Assembly (NCBI GenBank): GCA_965248735.1
Contig: OZ252146.1
Coordinates: 3,720,001 to 3,784,000, forward strand
Source: Aldehydirespirator sp965248735
GTDB taxonomy: Bacteria > Actinomycetota > Acidimicrobiia > Acidimicrobiales > Aldehydirespiratoraceae
Direction: 5' to 3'
Length of the DNA stretch: 64,000 nucleotides
The position numbers and the translations under genes are program-made. Within the stretch, counting starts at the first letter, position 1. Each line of letters begins with the position of its first letter. The notes beneath the pieces were generated by a model that was not told the origin of the DNA, did not search any database, and saw only the letters and a program-made list of their open reading frames with translations. Positions 1 through 8,432 of this stretch are shown here, piece after piece.

Positions 1-747
1 TGCCTTGGCCATGGTCACGATGTCGGGCTGCACGCCGGCGTGCTGGTAGCCGAACCACTGTCCGGTGCGGGCCAGGCCGGTCTGGATCTCGTCCAACACG
101 AGCAGCATGCCGCGCTCGTCGCACACCTCCCGCACGGCCCGCAGGTAGTCGTCGCCGGCCGGCACCACGCCGCCCTCGCCCTGCACCGACTCCAGCAGCA
201 CCGCGCCGACGGAAGGATCGAGCGCGGCAACCAGAGCGTCGATGTCGTCGAAGGGCACATGACGGAAGCCCTCCGGCATGGGCTCGAAGGGCTCGTGCTT
301 GTCGGGCTGGCCCGTGGCCGCCAGCGCGGCCAGCGTGCGGCCGTGGAACGACCCGTAGGCGCTCACCACCGCGTGGCGACCCCGACGCTGGTGCTTGCGA
401 GAAAGCTTGAGGGCGGCCTCGACCGCCTCCGCTCCGGAGTTCTGGAACAGGATCCGACCGGGCTCGGCGTCGCCGCCGGGACCGGACCGGATCAGCCGGT
501 CGAGCGTCTCCACGACCTCGGCGGTCGGCTCGTTGGCGAACAGGTTGGACGTGTGTATCAACGTCGACGCCTGGGCCGCGACGGCCTCCGTCACCGCCGG
601 ATGGGCATGGCCCAGCCCCGTAACGGCCAGCCCGCACAGGAAGTCGAGGTAGCGGCGGCCGCGGTCGTCCCACAACTCGGCGCCGTCGCCCCGCACGAAC
701 GTCACCGGCGGAGTCCCGTAGTTGTTCATGAGCGCAGCTCTGCTCAC
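1..747 (-). CDS. argD: Acetylornithine aminotransferase (3' end outside window)
   Basis: PLP-dependent class III aminotransferase converting N-acetylglutamate 5-semialdehyde to N-acetylornithine in arginine synthesis. The visible N-terminal 249 codons read as ArgD: MNNYGTPPVTFVRGDG, the YLDFLCGLAVTGLGHAHPAV segment and the HTSNLF stretch. The catalytic lysine region lies beyond the left edge. The start is GTG at 745-747, overlapping the argB stop as GTGA, so translation is coupled; an in-frame ATG six codons later is an alternative. It is the last visible gene of argC-J-B-D. The related ornithine and 4-aminobutyrate aminotransferases are less likely given the operon. Confidence 0.93.
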   Translation of the reverse strand, partial: MSRAALMNNYGTPPVTFVRGDGAELWDDRGRRYLDFLCGLAVTGLGHAHPAVTEAVAAQASTLIHTSNLFANEPTAEVVETLDRLIRSGPGGDAEPGRILFQNSGAEAVEAALKLSRKHQRRGRHAVVSAYGSFHGRTLAALAATGQPDKHEPFEPMPEGFRHVPFDDIDALVAALDPSVGAVLLESVQGEGGVVPAGDDYLRAVREVCDERGMLLVLDEIQTGLARTGQWFGYQHAGVQPDIVTMAKA

Positions 748-1691
748 GGCTGACCCTCCCTTGTCTCGCGGCATGCGTCGGCGGCGGCTCTGCCGTTCGT
801 GATCATCGTGCCGATTCCCGCGTCGGTGAACAGCTCGAGCAGCACCGCATGGGGGATCCGGCCGTCGAGCATGTGGGCCGATCCCGCGCCTTGCCGGACG
901 GCGTCGACGCAGGCCCGGGCCTTGGGGATCATCCCGCCGCTGACGGCGCCGGAGGCGATCATGGCCTCGACCTCCTCCACAGTGGCCCTGCTGACCAGCG
1001 ACGACAACTCCGACGGGTCTGCCAGCAGGCCGGGCACGTCCGTGAGGTACACAGCCTTGGCCGCACCGAGCGCTCCGGCGAGGGCCGCAGCCATGGTGTC
1101 GGCGTTGATGTTGTAGGCCTGGCCCCCGGCGTCGGCGCCGATCGACGACACGACGGGGATGATCTCGGTGGCCGCGAGACGCTCGACGAGACGGGGATCA
1201 ACCGTGGCGATGTCGCCGACGAAACCCAGCGAGGGGTCCCGGGGCACTGCGGTGACGAGGCGGCCGTCCTCGCCTGAGAGTCCCAGCGCGGCTCCCCCGT
1301 TGGCATTGATCGCGTTGACGATGTCCCGGCCGACCTTGCCCACGAGAACCATCCGGGCCACTTCGAGGGTCTCGGCGTCGGTGACCCGCAGGCCGTCGCG
1401 GAACTCGCTCTGCTTTCCGAGCCGGGCCAGATGATCGCCGATCTGAGGGGCGCCGCCGTGGACTACCACCGGATGCAGCCCGACGGCCCGCACCAGCACG
1501 ATGTCGCGGGCAAAGGAGTCGGACAGGGCGGGGTCGGTCATCGCGTGGCCGCCGTACTTGACGACCACCACCGCGCCCCGGAACCGCCGGATGTACGGCA
1601 ACGCCTCCACCAGGGCGCGCGCCCGCCGCTCGGGCTCGAAGCCGAGTGCTTCGTCCGGCGGGTGGTCGGGGTGTGTCGTCTTCAAGCTCAT
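744..1691 (-). CDS. argB: Acetylglutamate kinase
   Basis: Phosphorylates N-acetylglutamate, the second step of arginine synthesis, and is usually the arginine-inhibited step. The 315-residue protein has the amino acid kinase fold: the nucleotide-binding VVVVKYGGHA segment (residues 41-50), the HPVVVHGGAPQI loop, and a C-terminal half with NINADTMAAALAGALGA. The ATG at 1689-1691 overlaps the argJ stop as ATGA, and the 3' end overlaps argD as GTGA, so the three genes are translationally coupled. The reading frame stays open upstream inside argJ, but that part is not ArgB-like, so the short start is chosen. Confidence 0.97.
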   Translation of the reverse strand: MSLKTTHPDHPPDEALGFEPERRARALVEALPYIRRFRGAVVVVKYGGHAMTDPALSDSFARDIVLVRAVGLHPVVVHGGAPQIGDHLARLGKQSEFRDGLRVTDAETLEVARMVLVGKVGRDIVNAINANGGAALGLSGEDGRLVTAVPRDPSLGFVGDIATVDPRLVERLAATEIIPVVSSIGADAGGQAYNINADTMAAALAGALGAAKAVYLTDVPGLLADPSELSSLVSRATVEEVEAMIASGAVSGGMIPKARACVDAVRQGAGSAHMLDGRIPHAVLLELFTDAGIGTMITNGRAAADACRETREGQP

Positions 1692-2917
1692 GTCCTGTAT
1701 CCCGCATTGATGTCGATGTAGCCGTGGGTGAGGTCGCAGGTCCAGACCGTGGCCTCGCCGTGGCCCACGCCCACGTCCACCCGAAGCTCGATGTTGTCGC
1801 CCAGCAGATGCTGGGTGGCCCTCTCCTCGCGGTAGCCGGGACACGGCATGCCACCCTCGGCGCACTGCTCGTCGCCGATCCAGATTGCCAGCCGGTCCCG
1901 GTCGGCCCGTTGGCCGGCCTTGCCCACCGCGGCCACGATGCGGCCCCAGTTGGCGTCGGAGGCGGCCAGAGCGGTCTTCACCAGCGGGGAGTCGGCCACC
2001 GCCCGGGCTATCGCTTGCGCCGCGGCGTCGTCGGACGCGCCGGTGACGGTGACGGCCACAAACTTGGCGGCGCCTTCCCCGTCGCGCACGATCTGGTGAG
2101 CGAGGTCCATGGTGACCGCGTCGAGTGCGTCCCGGAAGGCCGTCATGTGCAGGGCGGCGGGTTGTCCAGAGGTGCCGGTTGCGGCCAGCAGCACGGTGTC
2201 GCTGGTGGAGGTGTCGGAGTCGACGGTGATGCGATTGAAGCTCTTCTCCACCGACGCGGCCAGGCACTGCTGCGCGGTCGGCGAGTCCACGGCCAAGTCG
2301 GTGAACACGAACGCCAGCATGGTGGCCATGTCGGGGGCGATCATTCCGCTGCCCTTGGCGATGCCAGCTACATGTGCGCTCGTGCCCGCCACCGGTGCCG
2401 ACGCACCTTTGGGGAATGTGTCGGTGGTGCCTATGGCGTCGGCGGCAACCGCCCACGCCTTCGGGTCCGGGGCGGAGAGACCGGCGATGAGTCCTGGAAG
2501 TGCGGCATCGATGCGCTCGACGGGCAGGTCCTCACCGATGACGCCGGTGGAGGCGACCAGCACCTCATGGGCTTGCGCGCCGAGGGCTCCGGCCACGGAC
2601 TCCGCGGTGTGTTCGGCGACCCGATACCCGGCCGCGCCGGTGAACGCGTTGGCGTTGCCAGAGTTGACGATGATGGCCCGGCCGCGCCCGGAGCCGGCGG
2701 CAAGGGCGTGGCGGCACCAGTCAACCGGCGCGGCAGTGCACAGCGACCGGGTGAACACACCGGCCACGGTGCTGCCCGGCGGCATCTCGGCCAGCATCAC
2801 GTCGTCCCTGCCCAGATAGCGGATCCCCGCCGCGGCCACCGCCAGCCGCACACCTGCGACGGTGTGCACAGCCGGGAACGCCGCGGGAGCGAGGGGCGAG
2901 ACCTTGGTCTCAGACAT
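1688..2917 (-). CDS. argJ: Bifunctional ornithine acetyltransferase / N-acetylglutamate synthase
   Basis: Transfers acetyl from N-acetylornithine to glutamate, closing the cyclic arginine pathway; many family members also use acetyl-CoA. The 409-residue precursor is the normal length. It carries the autoproteolysis site GSGMIAPDMATMLAF; the nucleophile Thr of ATML is near residue 199, separating alpha and beta chains. N-terminal landmarks are VAGVFTRSLCTAAPV and IIVNSGNANAFTGAAG. The start ATG lies 15 bp after the argC stop, and the gene overlaps argB by 4 bp. Whether the enzyme is mono- or bifunctional cannot be told from sequence alone. Confidence 0.97.
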   Translation of the reverse strand: MSETKVSPLAPAAFPAVHTVAGVRLAVAAAGIRYLGRDDVMLAEMPPGSTVAGVFTRSLCTAAPVDWCRHALAAGSGRGRAIIVNSGNANAFTGAAGYRVAEHTAESVAGALGAQAHEVLVASTGVIGEDLPVERIDAALPGLIAGLSAPDPKAWAVAADAIGTTDTFPKGASAPVAGTSAHVAGIAKGSGMIAPDMATMLAFVFTDLAVDSPTAQQCLAASVEKSFNRITVDSDTSTSDTVLLAATGTSGQPAALHMTAFRDALDAVTMDLAHQIVRDGEGAAKFVAVTVTGASDDAAAQAIARAVADSPLVKTALAASDANWGRIVAAVGKAGQRADRDRLAIWIGDEQCAEGGMPCPGYREERATQHLLGDNIELRVDVGVGHGEATVWTCDLTHGYIDINAGYRT

Positions 2918-2932
2918 TGGCGGAATCCGTGC

Positions 2933-3967
2933 CTACGGGTAGATCCCCGCCGAGGTCAGCCCGGCAGTCTCGTCGATTCCCAGCGCGAGGTTGGCGCACT
3001 GCACGGCCTGGCCCGAGGCTCCCTTGACCAGGTTGTCGAGCGCGGCGATCGCGATCACCCAGCCGGTGCGGGCATCGGCTCTCGCGGTGATGTGGATGCT
3101 GTTGGATCCGAGCGTCGCCTTGGTGGACGGCGACCGCTCGCTTACCACCACGAACGGCTCGTCGTTGTAGGCGTCAGCCAGCAAACCCATCACGTCGTCC
3201 GTGCTGCTCGCCCCCGTAGGCCGGGCATAGCAAGTGGCCAGGATCCCCCGGTTCATGGGGGCCAGGTGCGGCGTGAACAGCACCTGCACGTCGGCGCCGG
3301 CGTGGCCCGACACCGCCATCTCGATCTCGGGCGTGTGCCGGTGCGTCAGCAGGCCGTAGGCGGTGAAGTCCTCGTCAACCGCGCAGAACGAGGTGTTCGG
3401 CTTGGGCGGCCGGCCCGCGCCCGACACCCCGCTGGCCGCGTCGACGATGATGCCGGTCGGCTCCACCGCGCCGGCAGCCACCAGGGGGGCGAGGGCCAGC
3501 GCGGCCGCGGTCACATAGCAGCCCGGTGCGGCCACCAGCTCGGCGCCCCGTATATCGCTGCGGAACAGCTCGGGCAGGCCGAACACGAACTCGTCGAGCA
3601 GTTCCGGCGCGGTGTGCTCGGTGCCGTACCACGCCGGGTAGAGATCGGGGTCGTCGAGCCTGAAGTCTGCGGCGAGATCGACAACGTGCTTGACGTCGTT
3701 GCGCAACTCCCCCACCACCGACTGCGAGGCCCCGTGGGGCAGAGCGCAGAAGGCCAGGTCGCAACCGGACGCGACGCCCGGCTCATAGGGCACGAACTGT
3801 GCGCCGCCGTAGGCGGGGGCGAGACTCGGGTACAGATCGGCCACCGCCCGCCCGGCCATGGAGGTGGCGGTGGCCACCGCCACCTCGAGATCGGGGTGGG
3901 ACGCGCAGATCCGCAGCAACTCTGCGCCGGTGAACCCAGACGCCCCGATGATGGCGACCTTGTGCAT
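2933..3967 (-). CDS. argC: N-acetyl-gamma-glutamyl-phosphate reductase
   Basis: NADPH-dependent reduction of N-acetylglutamyl phosphate to the semialdehyde, third step of arginine synthesis. The 344-residue protein has the Rossmann motif VAIIGASGFTGAELLR at the N-terminus and the catalytic cysteine in AAPGCYVTAAAL (Cys150), then the PNTSFCAVDEDF and HTPEIEMAVS segments of the dimerisation domain. It is the first gene of the arg operon, preceded by an AT-rich promoter/operator candidate at 3996-4033. Confidence 0.97.
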   Translation of the reverse strand: MHKVAIIGASGFTGAELLRICASHPDLEVAVATATSMAGRAVADLYPSLAPAYGGAQFVPYEPGVASGCDLAFCALPHGASQSVVGELRNDVKHVVDLAADFRLDDPDLYPAWYGTEHTAPELLDEFVFGLPELFRSDIRGAELVAAPGCYVTAAALALAPLVAAGAVEPTGIIVDAASGVSGAGRPPKPNTSFCAVDEDFTAYGLLTHRHTPEIEMAVSGHAGADVQVLFTPHLAPMNRGILATCYARPTGASSTDDVMGLLADAYNDEPFVVVSERSPSTKATLGSNSIHITARADARTGWVIAIAALDNLVKGASGQAVQCANLALGIDETAGLTSAGIYP

Positions 3968-3995
3968 CCCGCCAAGCTACCGGTCGGCCCAGGCG

Positions 3996-4033
3996 ATTGC
4001 AACTATGTGCAGAATATAGAACTCAGTTGCACT
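3996..4033 (-). promoter_or_regulatory. Candidate arg operon promoter with overlapping inverted-repeat operator
   Basis: On the minus strand CTGACT (-35-like) is followed by 17 nt and TATTCT (-10-like, 4011-4016), about 44 nt before the argC ATG. A perfect 7-bp inverted repeat, TGCAACT (3998-4004) with AGTTGCA (4025-4031), brackets the -10. The stretch is strikingly AT-rich for this sequence. ArgR boxes in other bacteria are AT-rich palindromes placed over arg promoters, so ArgR control is a reasonable inference, but the half-sites are not a textbook ARG box and no argR is in the window. Confidence 0.45.
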
Positions 4034-4035
4034 AG

Positions 4036-6411
4036 TCAGGATCGCAGCGTGGCGCCGGTACGGCGGGAGGTCTCGTCGATGCAGCGCTGGCGGGCCTCGG
4101 CCATCTCGGCGTCGGTGAGGGTGCGGTCCGGGGCCTGGAAGCGCAGGCGGTAGGCCAAGCTGCGGGAGCCTTCGGACACGCCCGGGCCCCGGTATACGTC
4201 GAACAACTCGATCCTGGCCAGCAGCGACCCGCCCGAGGCTCGCAGCGCCCGCTCGACGAGAGCCGCGGCCACGCCGTCGGGCACCACGAAGGCCAAGTCC
4301 ACGTCGCTGGGAGGGTACTTGCTGACCGCCCGGTAGCGGCGCCTGGCCCTGGGCCCGCCGAGCACCTCCTGCAGATCGAGCTGCAGCCACGCCACCCGGC
4401 CCGTCACCCCGCAGGCCGCAAGCACCTCGGGATCGACCTCCCCCACCGCGCCGCGCACGCGTCCGGCCACTACCACCTCCGCGGCGCGGGTGGGATGCAT
4501 CCCCGGCAGCACCGCCTCGCGCAGCTCGACCGCGGGCAGGGTCAGAGCCTCGGCCAGCAGGTCGAGGACCGCCACCGCGGCCGGAGCCTCCTCGCCCGAC
4601 AGGGCAACCGCCAGGAACTCCCGCTCGTCGGGAAGCAGCTGGCCCTCCGGCGCCGGCAGGTAGACGTGGCCGATCTCGAACAGCCGCACGTCGCCGTTGA
4701 AGTGGCGCTGGTTGTAGGCCACCGCCCGCAGCTGGCCGGGCAGCAGCGACGTTCGCAGCACCGACTCGCTGTCGTCGACCGGGTTGGAGAGAGTGATGCC
4801 GTCCTCGGGCAGGCCCACCGCGGCCAGCGCGCCGGGGGCCACGAACGGCATGGGCTGGGTCTCATAGCAGCCCGCCCCCACCAGCACCTCGCGCACCAGG
4901 CGGCGGTCGTTCTGGTAGGTCGACAGGCCGCCGGCCTCATTGGCGGTGGGCACGGTGCGCTCGATGTTCTCGTACCCGTGAAGCCGGGCCACCTCCTCGG
5001 CGATGTCGGTCTCGGTCTCGGTGTCCCAGCGCCACGTCGGGATGGTCACATCCAGCTCAGTGTCGCCGGCCGGATCCGCGCCGAAGCCGATGGAGCGCAG
5101 GTGCCCGGCCATCTCGTCGGCGCGCAAGCTGGTGCCGAGCAGGCTGTTCACCCTGGCCGTGCGCACCCGCAGCGGTAGGCGATCGGGAAGGTCGCCGCGC
5201 TCGTCGATGAGTCCGGGCGCCACCTCGGCGCCCTGCTGCGCGGCCAGCCAGGCGAAGCGATTCATGCAGCGCTCGACGTTGGAGCCCCAGTCGGCGCCCC
5301 GGCGGAAGCGGGTCGAAGCCTCGCTGGAGAGGTTCAACCGCTTGGCCGTGCGGGAGATCGACGGCGGGTCCCACCACGCCATCTCCACCAGCACGTCGGT
5401 GGTGCCGGCGCCGATCTCGGTGGACGCCCCACCCATCACCCCGGCGATGCCGATCACCCCGTCGTCGCCGTCGGCGATCACCCCGTCGCCGGTGGCCAAC
5501 CTCCGGTGCGCGCCGTCGAGGGTCGTGATCGACTCGCCGTCGCGGGCCCGGCGGACCCGTATGCGAGCGCCCCTCACCCGGCCCAGGTCGAAGGTGTGGC
5601 TGGGCTGGCCCAGCTCGAGCATCACGTAGTTGGAGATGTCGACGATGCTGCTGATGGGACGCATCCCCAGCGCGGTCAGCCGGTTGGCCATCCACGCGGG
5701 CGATGGGCCGGTGCCGGTGTTGCGCAGCACCCGGCCGACGAAGCGGCCGCAGAGCGTGGGGTCGACGATCTCCACCGCGGCCACCTCTGCGATGCCAGGG
5801 CCGGCTTCAGGGGTCGACCAGTCGGGCGGCTCGAACCCCACGCCCAACCCGGCCGCCAGATCCCGGGCCACGCCCATCACCGACATGGCGTCGGGCCGGT
5901 TGGCGCCGACGTCGAGATCCCACAGCACGTCGGGCTCCAAACCCAGGGCCTCACTCAGGGGCATTCCCGGCCCGGCGCTGGCCCCGACCCGGTCGTTGAG
6001 GATCATGATGCCCTCGGCGTCGTCGCCCAACTCGAGCTCGATCTCCGAGCAGCACATGCCCTCGGAAGCCTGGCCTCGCAGTTTGCGGCGGGCTATCTCC
6101 AACCCGCTCGGCATCACCGTGCCCACCCGGGCCAGAGGCACCAGGTCGCCCACGGCCATGTTGAAGGCTCCGCAGCACACTTGCAGGGTCGTGCCCGACC
6201 CGTCGTCCACCTCGACCATCTGGATCCGGTCGGCGTCGGGATGGGGGCGCAGTTCCAGCACCCGGCCGAGCACCACGCTGTCGGGCACCGAGCCGATGAC
6301 GATCATCTCCTCCACCGTCAGTCCCAGCGCGCTCAGCACGTCGCCGAGCGCGGCCGGGTCGCCGTCGATGTCGGGAGCGAACTCCTTGAGCCACGACAGC
6401 AGCACCTTCAT
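4036..6411 (-). CDS. pheT: Phenylalanine--tRNA ligase beta subunit
   Basis: Beta chain of the alpha2-beta2 phenylalanyl-tRNA synthetase; it holds tRNA recognition, editing and anticodon-binding elements. The 791 residues follow the usual domain order: N-terminal tRNA-binding EMAP-like domain (LELRPHPDADRIQMVEVD), B3/B4 editing domain, B5 domain, the catalytic-like core (NPVDDSESVLRTSLLPG) and the C-terminal FDX-ACB anticodon-binding domain (KYPPSDVDLAFVVPD). It lies downstream of pheS, separated by a 111-bp spacer filled with repeats of the pheS 3' end. Confidence 0.97.
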   Translation of the reverse strand: MKVLLSWLKEFAPDIDGDPAALGDVLSALGLTVEEMIVIGSVPDSVVLGRVLELRPHPDADRIQMVEVDDGSGTTLQVCCGAFNMAVGDLVPLARVGTVMPSGLEIARRKLRGQASEGMCCSEIELELGDDAEGIMILNDRVGASAGPGMPLSEALGLEPDVLWDLDVGANRPDAMSVMGVARDLAAGLGVGFEPPDWSTPEAGPGIAEVAAVEIVDPTLCGRFVGRVLRNTGTGPSPAWMANRLTALGMRPISSIVDISNYVMLELGQPSHTFDLGRVRGARIRVRRARDGESITTLDGAHRRLATGDGVIADGDDGVIGIAGVMGGASTEIGAGTTDVLVEMAWWDPPSISRTAKRLNLSSEASTRFRRGADWGSNVERCMNRFAWLAAQQGAEVAPGLIDERGDLPDRLPLRVRTARVNSLLGTSLRADEMAGHLRSIGFGADPAGDTELDVTIPTWRWDTETETDIAEEVARLHGYENIERTVPTANEAGGLSTYQNDRRLVREVLVGAGCYETQPMPFVAPGALAAVGLPEDGITLSNPVDDSESVLRTSLLPGQLRAVAYNQRHFNGDVRLFEIGHVYLPAPEGQLLPDEREFLAVALSGEEAPAAVAVLDLLAEALTLPAVELREAVLPGMHPTRAAEVVVAGRVRGAVGEVDPEVLAACGVTGRVAWLQLDLQEVLGGPRARRRYRAVSKYPPSDVDLAFVVPDGVAAALVERALRASGGSLLARIELFDVYRGPGVSEGSRSLAYRLRFQAPDRTLTDAEMAEARQRCIDETSRRTGATLRS

Positions 6412-6440
6412 GACCGGCTCCGATTCAGGACGGGTGCGCG

Positions 6441-6534
6441 CATCAGAACTGGCCTCGCCGCCTCGACACTCTGCCTCGCATTCATCAGGACTGGCTCACC
6501 GCCTCGCACACTTTGCGTCTCATCAGAACTGGCC
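6441..6534. repeat. Degenerate tandem repeat of the pheS 3' end in the pheS-pheT spacer
   Basis: The 14-mer CATCAGAACTGGCC at 6521-6534 is the last codons and stop of pheS. It recurs at 6441-6454 exactly and at 6483-6496 with two changes, with similar sequence between (GCCTCG...CACTnTGC). Periods are 42 and 38 bp. Each copy keeps the TGATG stop context. No function is known. It occupies almost the whole intergenic space, so pheT has little room for its own promoter. Confidence 0.8.
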
Positions 6535-7530
6535 CAGGAAGCGAGTGTCGTTGTTGACGAACTCGCGGATGTCGTCGATCTCGTGGCGCATCACCGCCAA
6601 GCGGTCGATGCCGAAGCCGAAGGCGAAGCCCCGCCACTCCTCGGGATCGATGCCGCAGTTGCGCAGCACGTTGGGATGGACCATCCCGCAGCCGCCGAGT
6701 TCCAGCCAGGATCCGTCGGGACGGGCGATGTCGAACTCCGCCGACGGCTCGGTGAACGGGAAGTACGACGGGCGCAGCCGGCTCTTGACCTCCCCACCGA
6801 AGAAGGCCCTGACGAACTCGTCGATGGTGCCCGCGAGGTCGCCCATGGTGATGTTTCGGTCAACAGCCAAGCCTTCGATCTGGTTGAAGGCCGGGAGATG
6901 GGTGGCATCGGCGGTGTCGGCCCGGAAGGTCCGGCCCGGCACGACGATGTAGATGGGAGGTTTGCGGGCCTCCATGACCCGGATCTGCACCGGAGACGTG
7001 TGCGAGCGCAGCATCACCTCTTCGGGCTCGCCGAGGTTGACGAAGATGGTGTCGAAGCTGCCTCGGGCCGGATGCCAGTCGGGGATGTTGAGGGCCTCGA
7101 AGTTGTACCAGGCGCTCTCCACCTCGGGGCCCTCGGCAACCGTGTAGCCCATCCCCACGAATACATTCTCGAGGCGGTCACGGGCCTGGGTGACGGGATG
7201 GAAGTGCCCCCGGCTCAGCGGGGTCATCTGGGGCAGCCGCTCGGTGAGGTCGAGCCGCTCAGCGGCGTAGCGGCCAGCCCGGCCCGCGGCCTCGAGCCGC
7301 GCACGGGCCGCGGCGACGGCGGTCTCCACCCGAGCGCGTGCATCGTTCAGGCGCCGGCCAACGGAGGCCCGCTCGCCGGGGTCGAGTCCGCCGAGTTGGC
7401 GCTTGGCCTCGTTGAAGATCGAGCGGCGACCCAGCAGCTCCCGCTCGAGACTGGCGACGGCGTCAAGATCGACAGCCGCGGCGAGGCGCTCCTCGGCGTC
7501 GACAGCGGCCTGCTCGTAGCCCTCGATCAT
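6523..7530 (-). CDS. pheS: Phenylalanine--tRNA ligase alpha subunit
   Basis: Catalytic alpha chain of phenylalanyl-tRNA synthetase, activating phenylalanine. The 335-residue protein starts with a coiled-coil tRNA-binding arm (about residues 5-95, Ala/Arg/Glu rich), then the class II core: GHFHPVTQARDRLENVFVG, the motif 2 region FRADTADATHLPAFNQIEGL and the motif 3 region FAFGFGIDRLAVMRH. It is the first gene of pheS-pheT and lies 42 bp downstream of the methyltransferase gene. No T-box-like leader is visible. Confidence 0.97.
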   Translation of the reverse strand: MIEGYEQAAVDAEERLAAAVDLDAVASLERELLGRRSIFNEAKRQLGGLDPGERASVGRRLNDARARVETAVAAARARLEAAGRAGRYAAERLDLTERLPQMTPLSRGHFHPVTQARDRLENVFVGMGYTVAEGPEVESAWYNFEALNIPDWHPARGSFDTIFVNLGEPEEVMLRSHTSPVQIRVMEARKPPIYIVVPGRTFRADTADATHLPAFNQIEGLAVDRNITMGDLAGTIDEFVRAFFGGEVKSRLRPSYFPFTEPSAEFDIARPDGSWLELGGCGMVHPNVLRNCGIDPEEWRGFAFGFGIDRLAVMRHEIDDIREFVNNDTRFLGQF

Positions 7531-7572
7531 CCGAGCAAGACTAGGGCGCGCCGGTCTCGGCCCGGTGGCATG

Positions 7573-8322
7573 TCACGACTCACGGCGGTACTCGAAGGCG
7601 AGCAGGGTGGCGGCCATAGCCACGTTGAGCGACTCGGCGCTGCCCGCCATCGGGATGCAGACCCGACGGTCAGCCAACTCGTGGAACGCGGGGGCGAGGC
7701 CGTGCGACTCCGACCCGAGCACCAGAGCCACCGGGCCGGTGCCCGCGGCCAGCACCCCCGAGTCGTGGGGCGCCCCATCGTGGGCGTCGGCGGCAACGAT
7801 CGCCGCGCCGGCAGCTCGCAGGGCACGCAGCGCCTGCACGGCCCCGGAGGCCGAGACGACAGGCACGCGCAGCACCGAGCCCGCCGAGGCTCGGACCGCC
7901 TTGGGTGCCCACGGGTCGGCTCCGCCGATCACGACCACGCCGCGAGCCGCGCAGGCCTCGGCCGTGCGGATGATCGTGCCGGTGTTGCCGGGATCGGAGA
8001 CGCCAACGAGCACGAGCACCAGGTCGTCTTGGGCCAGCGACCGCGGCATCTCGGCTTCAGGACGCGTTACAACCGCAATCACCGGTTGAGGGGTGGCCGT
8101 GGGAGCCACTGACTCGAAGGCACGGTCCGTCAGCGCGAGCACCTCGACGCCGGGAGTGAGGCGAGCCAGCACGTCCTTGACCGCCGGTGCCTTGGTCGCC
8201 GACTCGGCCACGGCCACCAGCGAGGGCTCGATCCCGGAGGCCAGAGCCTCCGACACTGAGCGCGGCCCTTCCAGCACCACTTTGGCGTCGCCCCGAGCGC
8301 GCCGGCGCACGAGGCGCCGCAA
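7573..8322 (-). CDS. TrmH/SpoU family RNA 2'-O-methyltransferase
   Basis: SPOUT-fold methyltransferase that adds a ribose 2'-O-methyl group to rRNA or tRNA using SAM. The SAM-binding knot motifs are clear: VLVGVSDPGNTGTIIRTAEA, then VALVLGSESHGLAP and CIPMAGSAESLNVAMAATLL. The N-terminal substrate-binding part is LRRLVRRRARGDAKVVLEGP. The frame is open back through rplT with no ATG, so I place the start at a TTG (8320-8322); a GTG at 8308-8310 is equally possible. Translation from further upstream would add a 16-residue tandem repeat (see 8337-8432). The gene sits between rplT and pheS, its usual actinobacterial place. The exact modified nucleotide is unknown. Confidence 0.88.
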   Translation of the reverse strand: MRRLVRRRARGDAKVVLEGPRSVSEALASGIEPSLVAVAESATKAPAVKDVLARLTPGVEVLALTDRAFESVAPTATPQPVIAVVTRPEAEMPRSLAQDDLVLVLVGVSDPGNTGTIIRTAEACAARGVVVIGGADPWAPKAVRASAGSVLRVPVVSASGAVQALRALRAAGAAIVAADAHDGAPHDSGVLAAGTGPVALVLGSESHGLAPAFHELADRRVCIPMAGSAESLNVAMAATLLAFEYRRES

Positions 8323-8336
8323 CCCGGCTACTCGTC

Positions 8337-8432
8337 GATTGCGCGGCCCGAGGGCCAGAGGTTCAGCCAGCTCGCCTGCCCGCTGATTGCGCGGCCCGAG
8401 GGCCCGAGGTTCAGTCAGCTCGCCTGAGCCTG
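8337..8432. repeat. 48-bp tandem duplication across the rplT stop codon
   Basis: Two copies (8337-8384 and 8385-8432) share GATTGCGCGGCCCGAGGGCC and a tail ending in CAGCTCGCCTG. The right copy contains the last rplT codons and its TGA. In the left copy that TGA has become TGG, so the methyltransferase frame stays open across both. The unit is 16 codons, so the duplication preserves frame. Confidence 0.85.

Noticed and set aside
1646..4153. 835-codon open frame on the plus strand opposite argB-argJ-argC
   Set aside because: Antisense shadow of high-GC codon bias; no recognisable domain, composition rich in Arg/Gly/His, and it crosses three well-supported genes.
7531..7572. T-box leader for pheS (or alaS)
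   Set aside because: Gaps are too short and contain no T-box-like sequence or terminator.
5506..8112. 868-codon open frame on the plus strand opposite pheT-pheS and the methyltransferase
   Set aside because: Antisense shadow; same low-complexity composition, no motifs.
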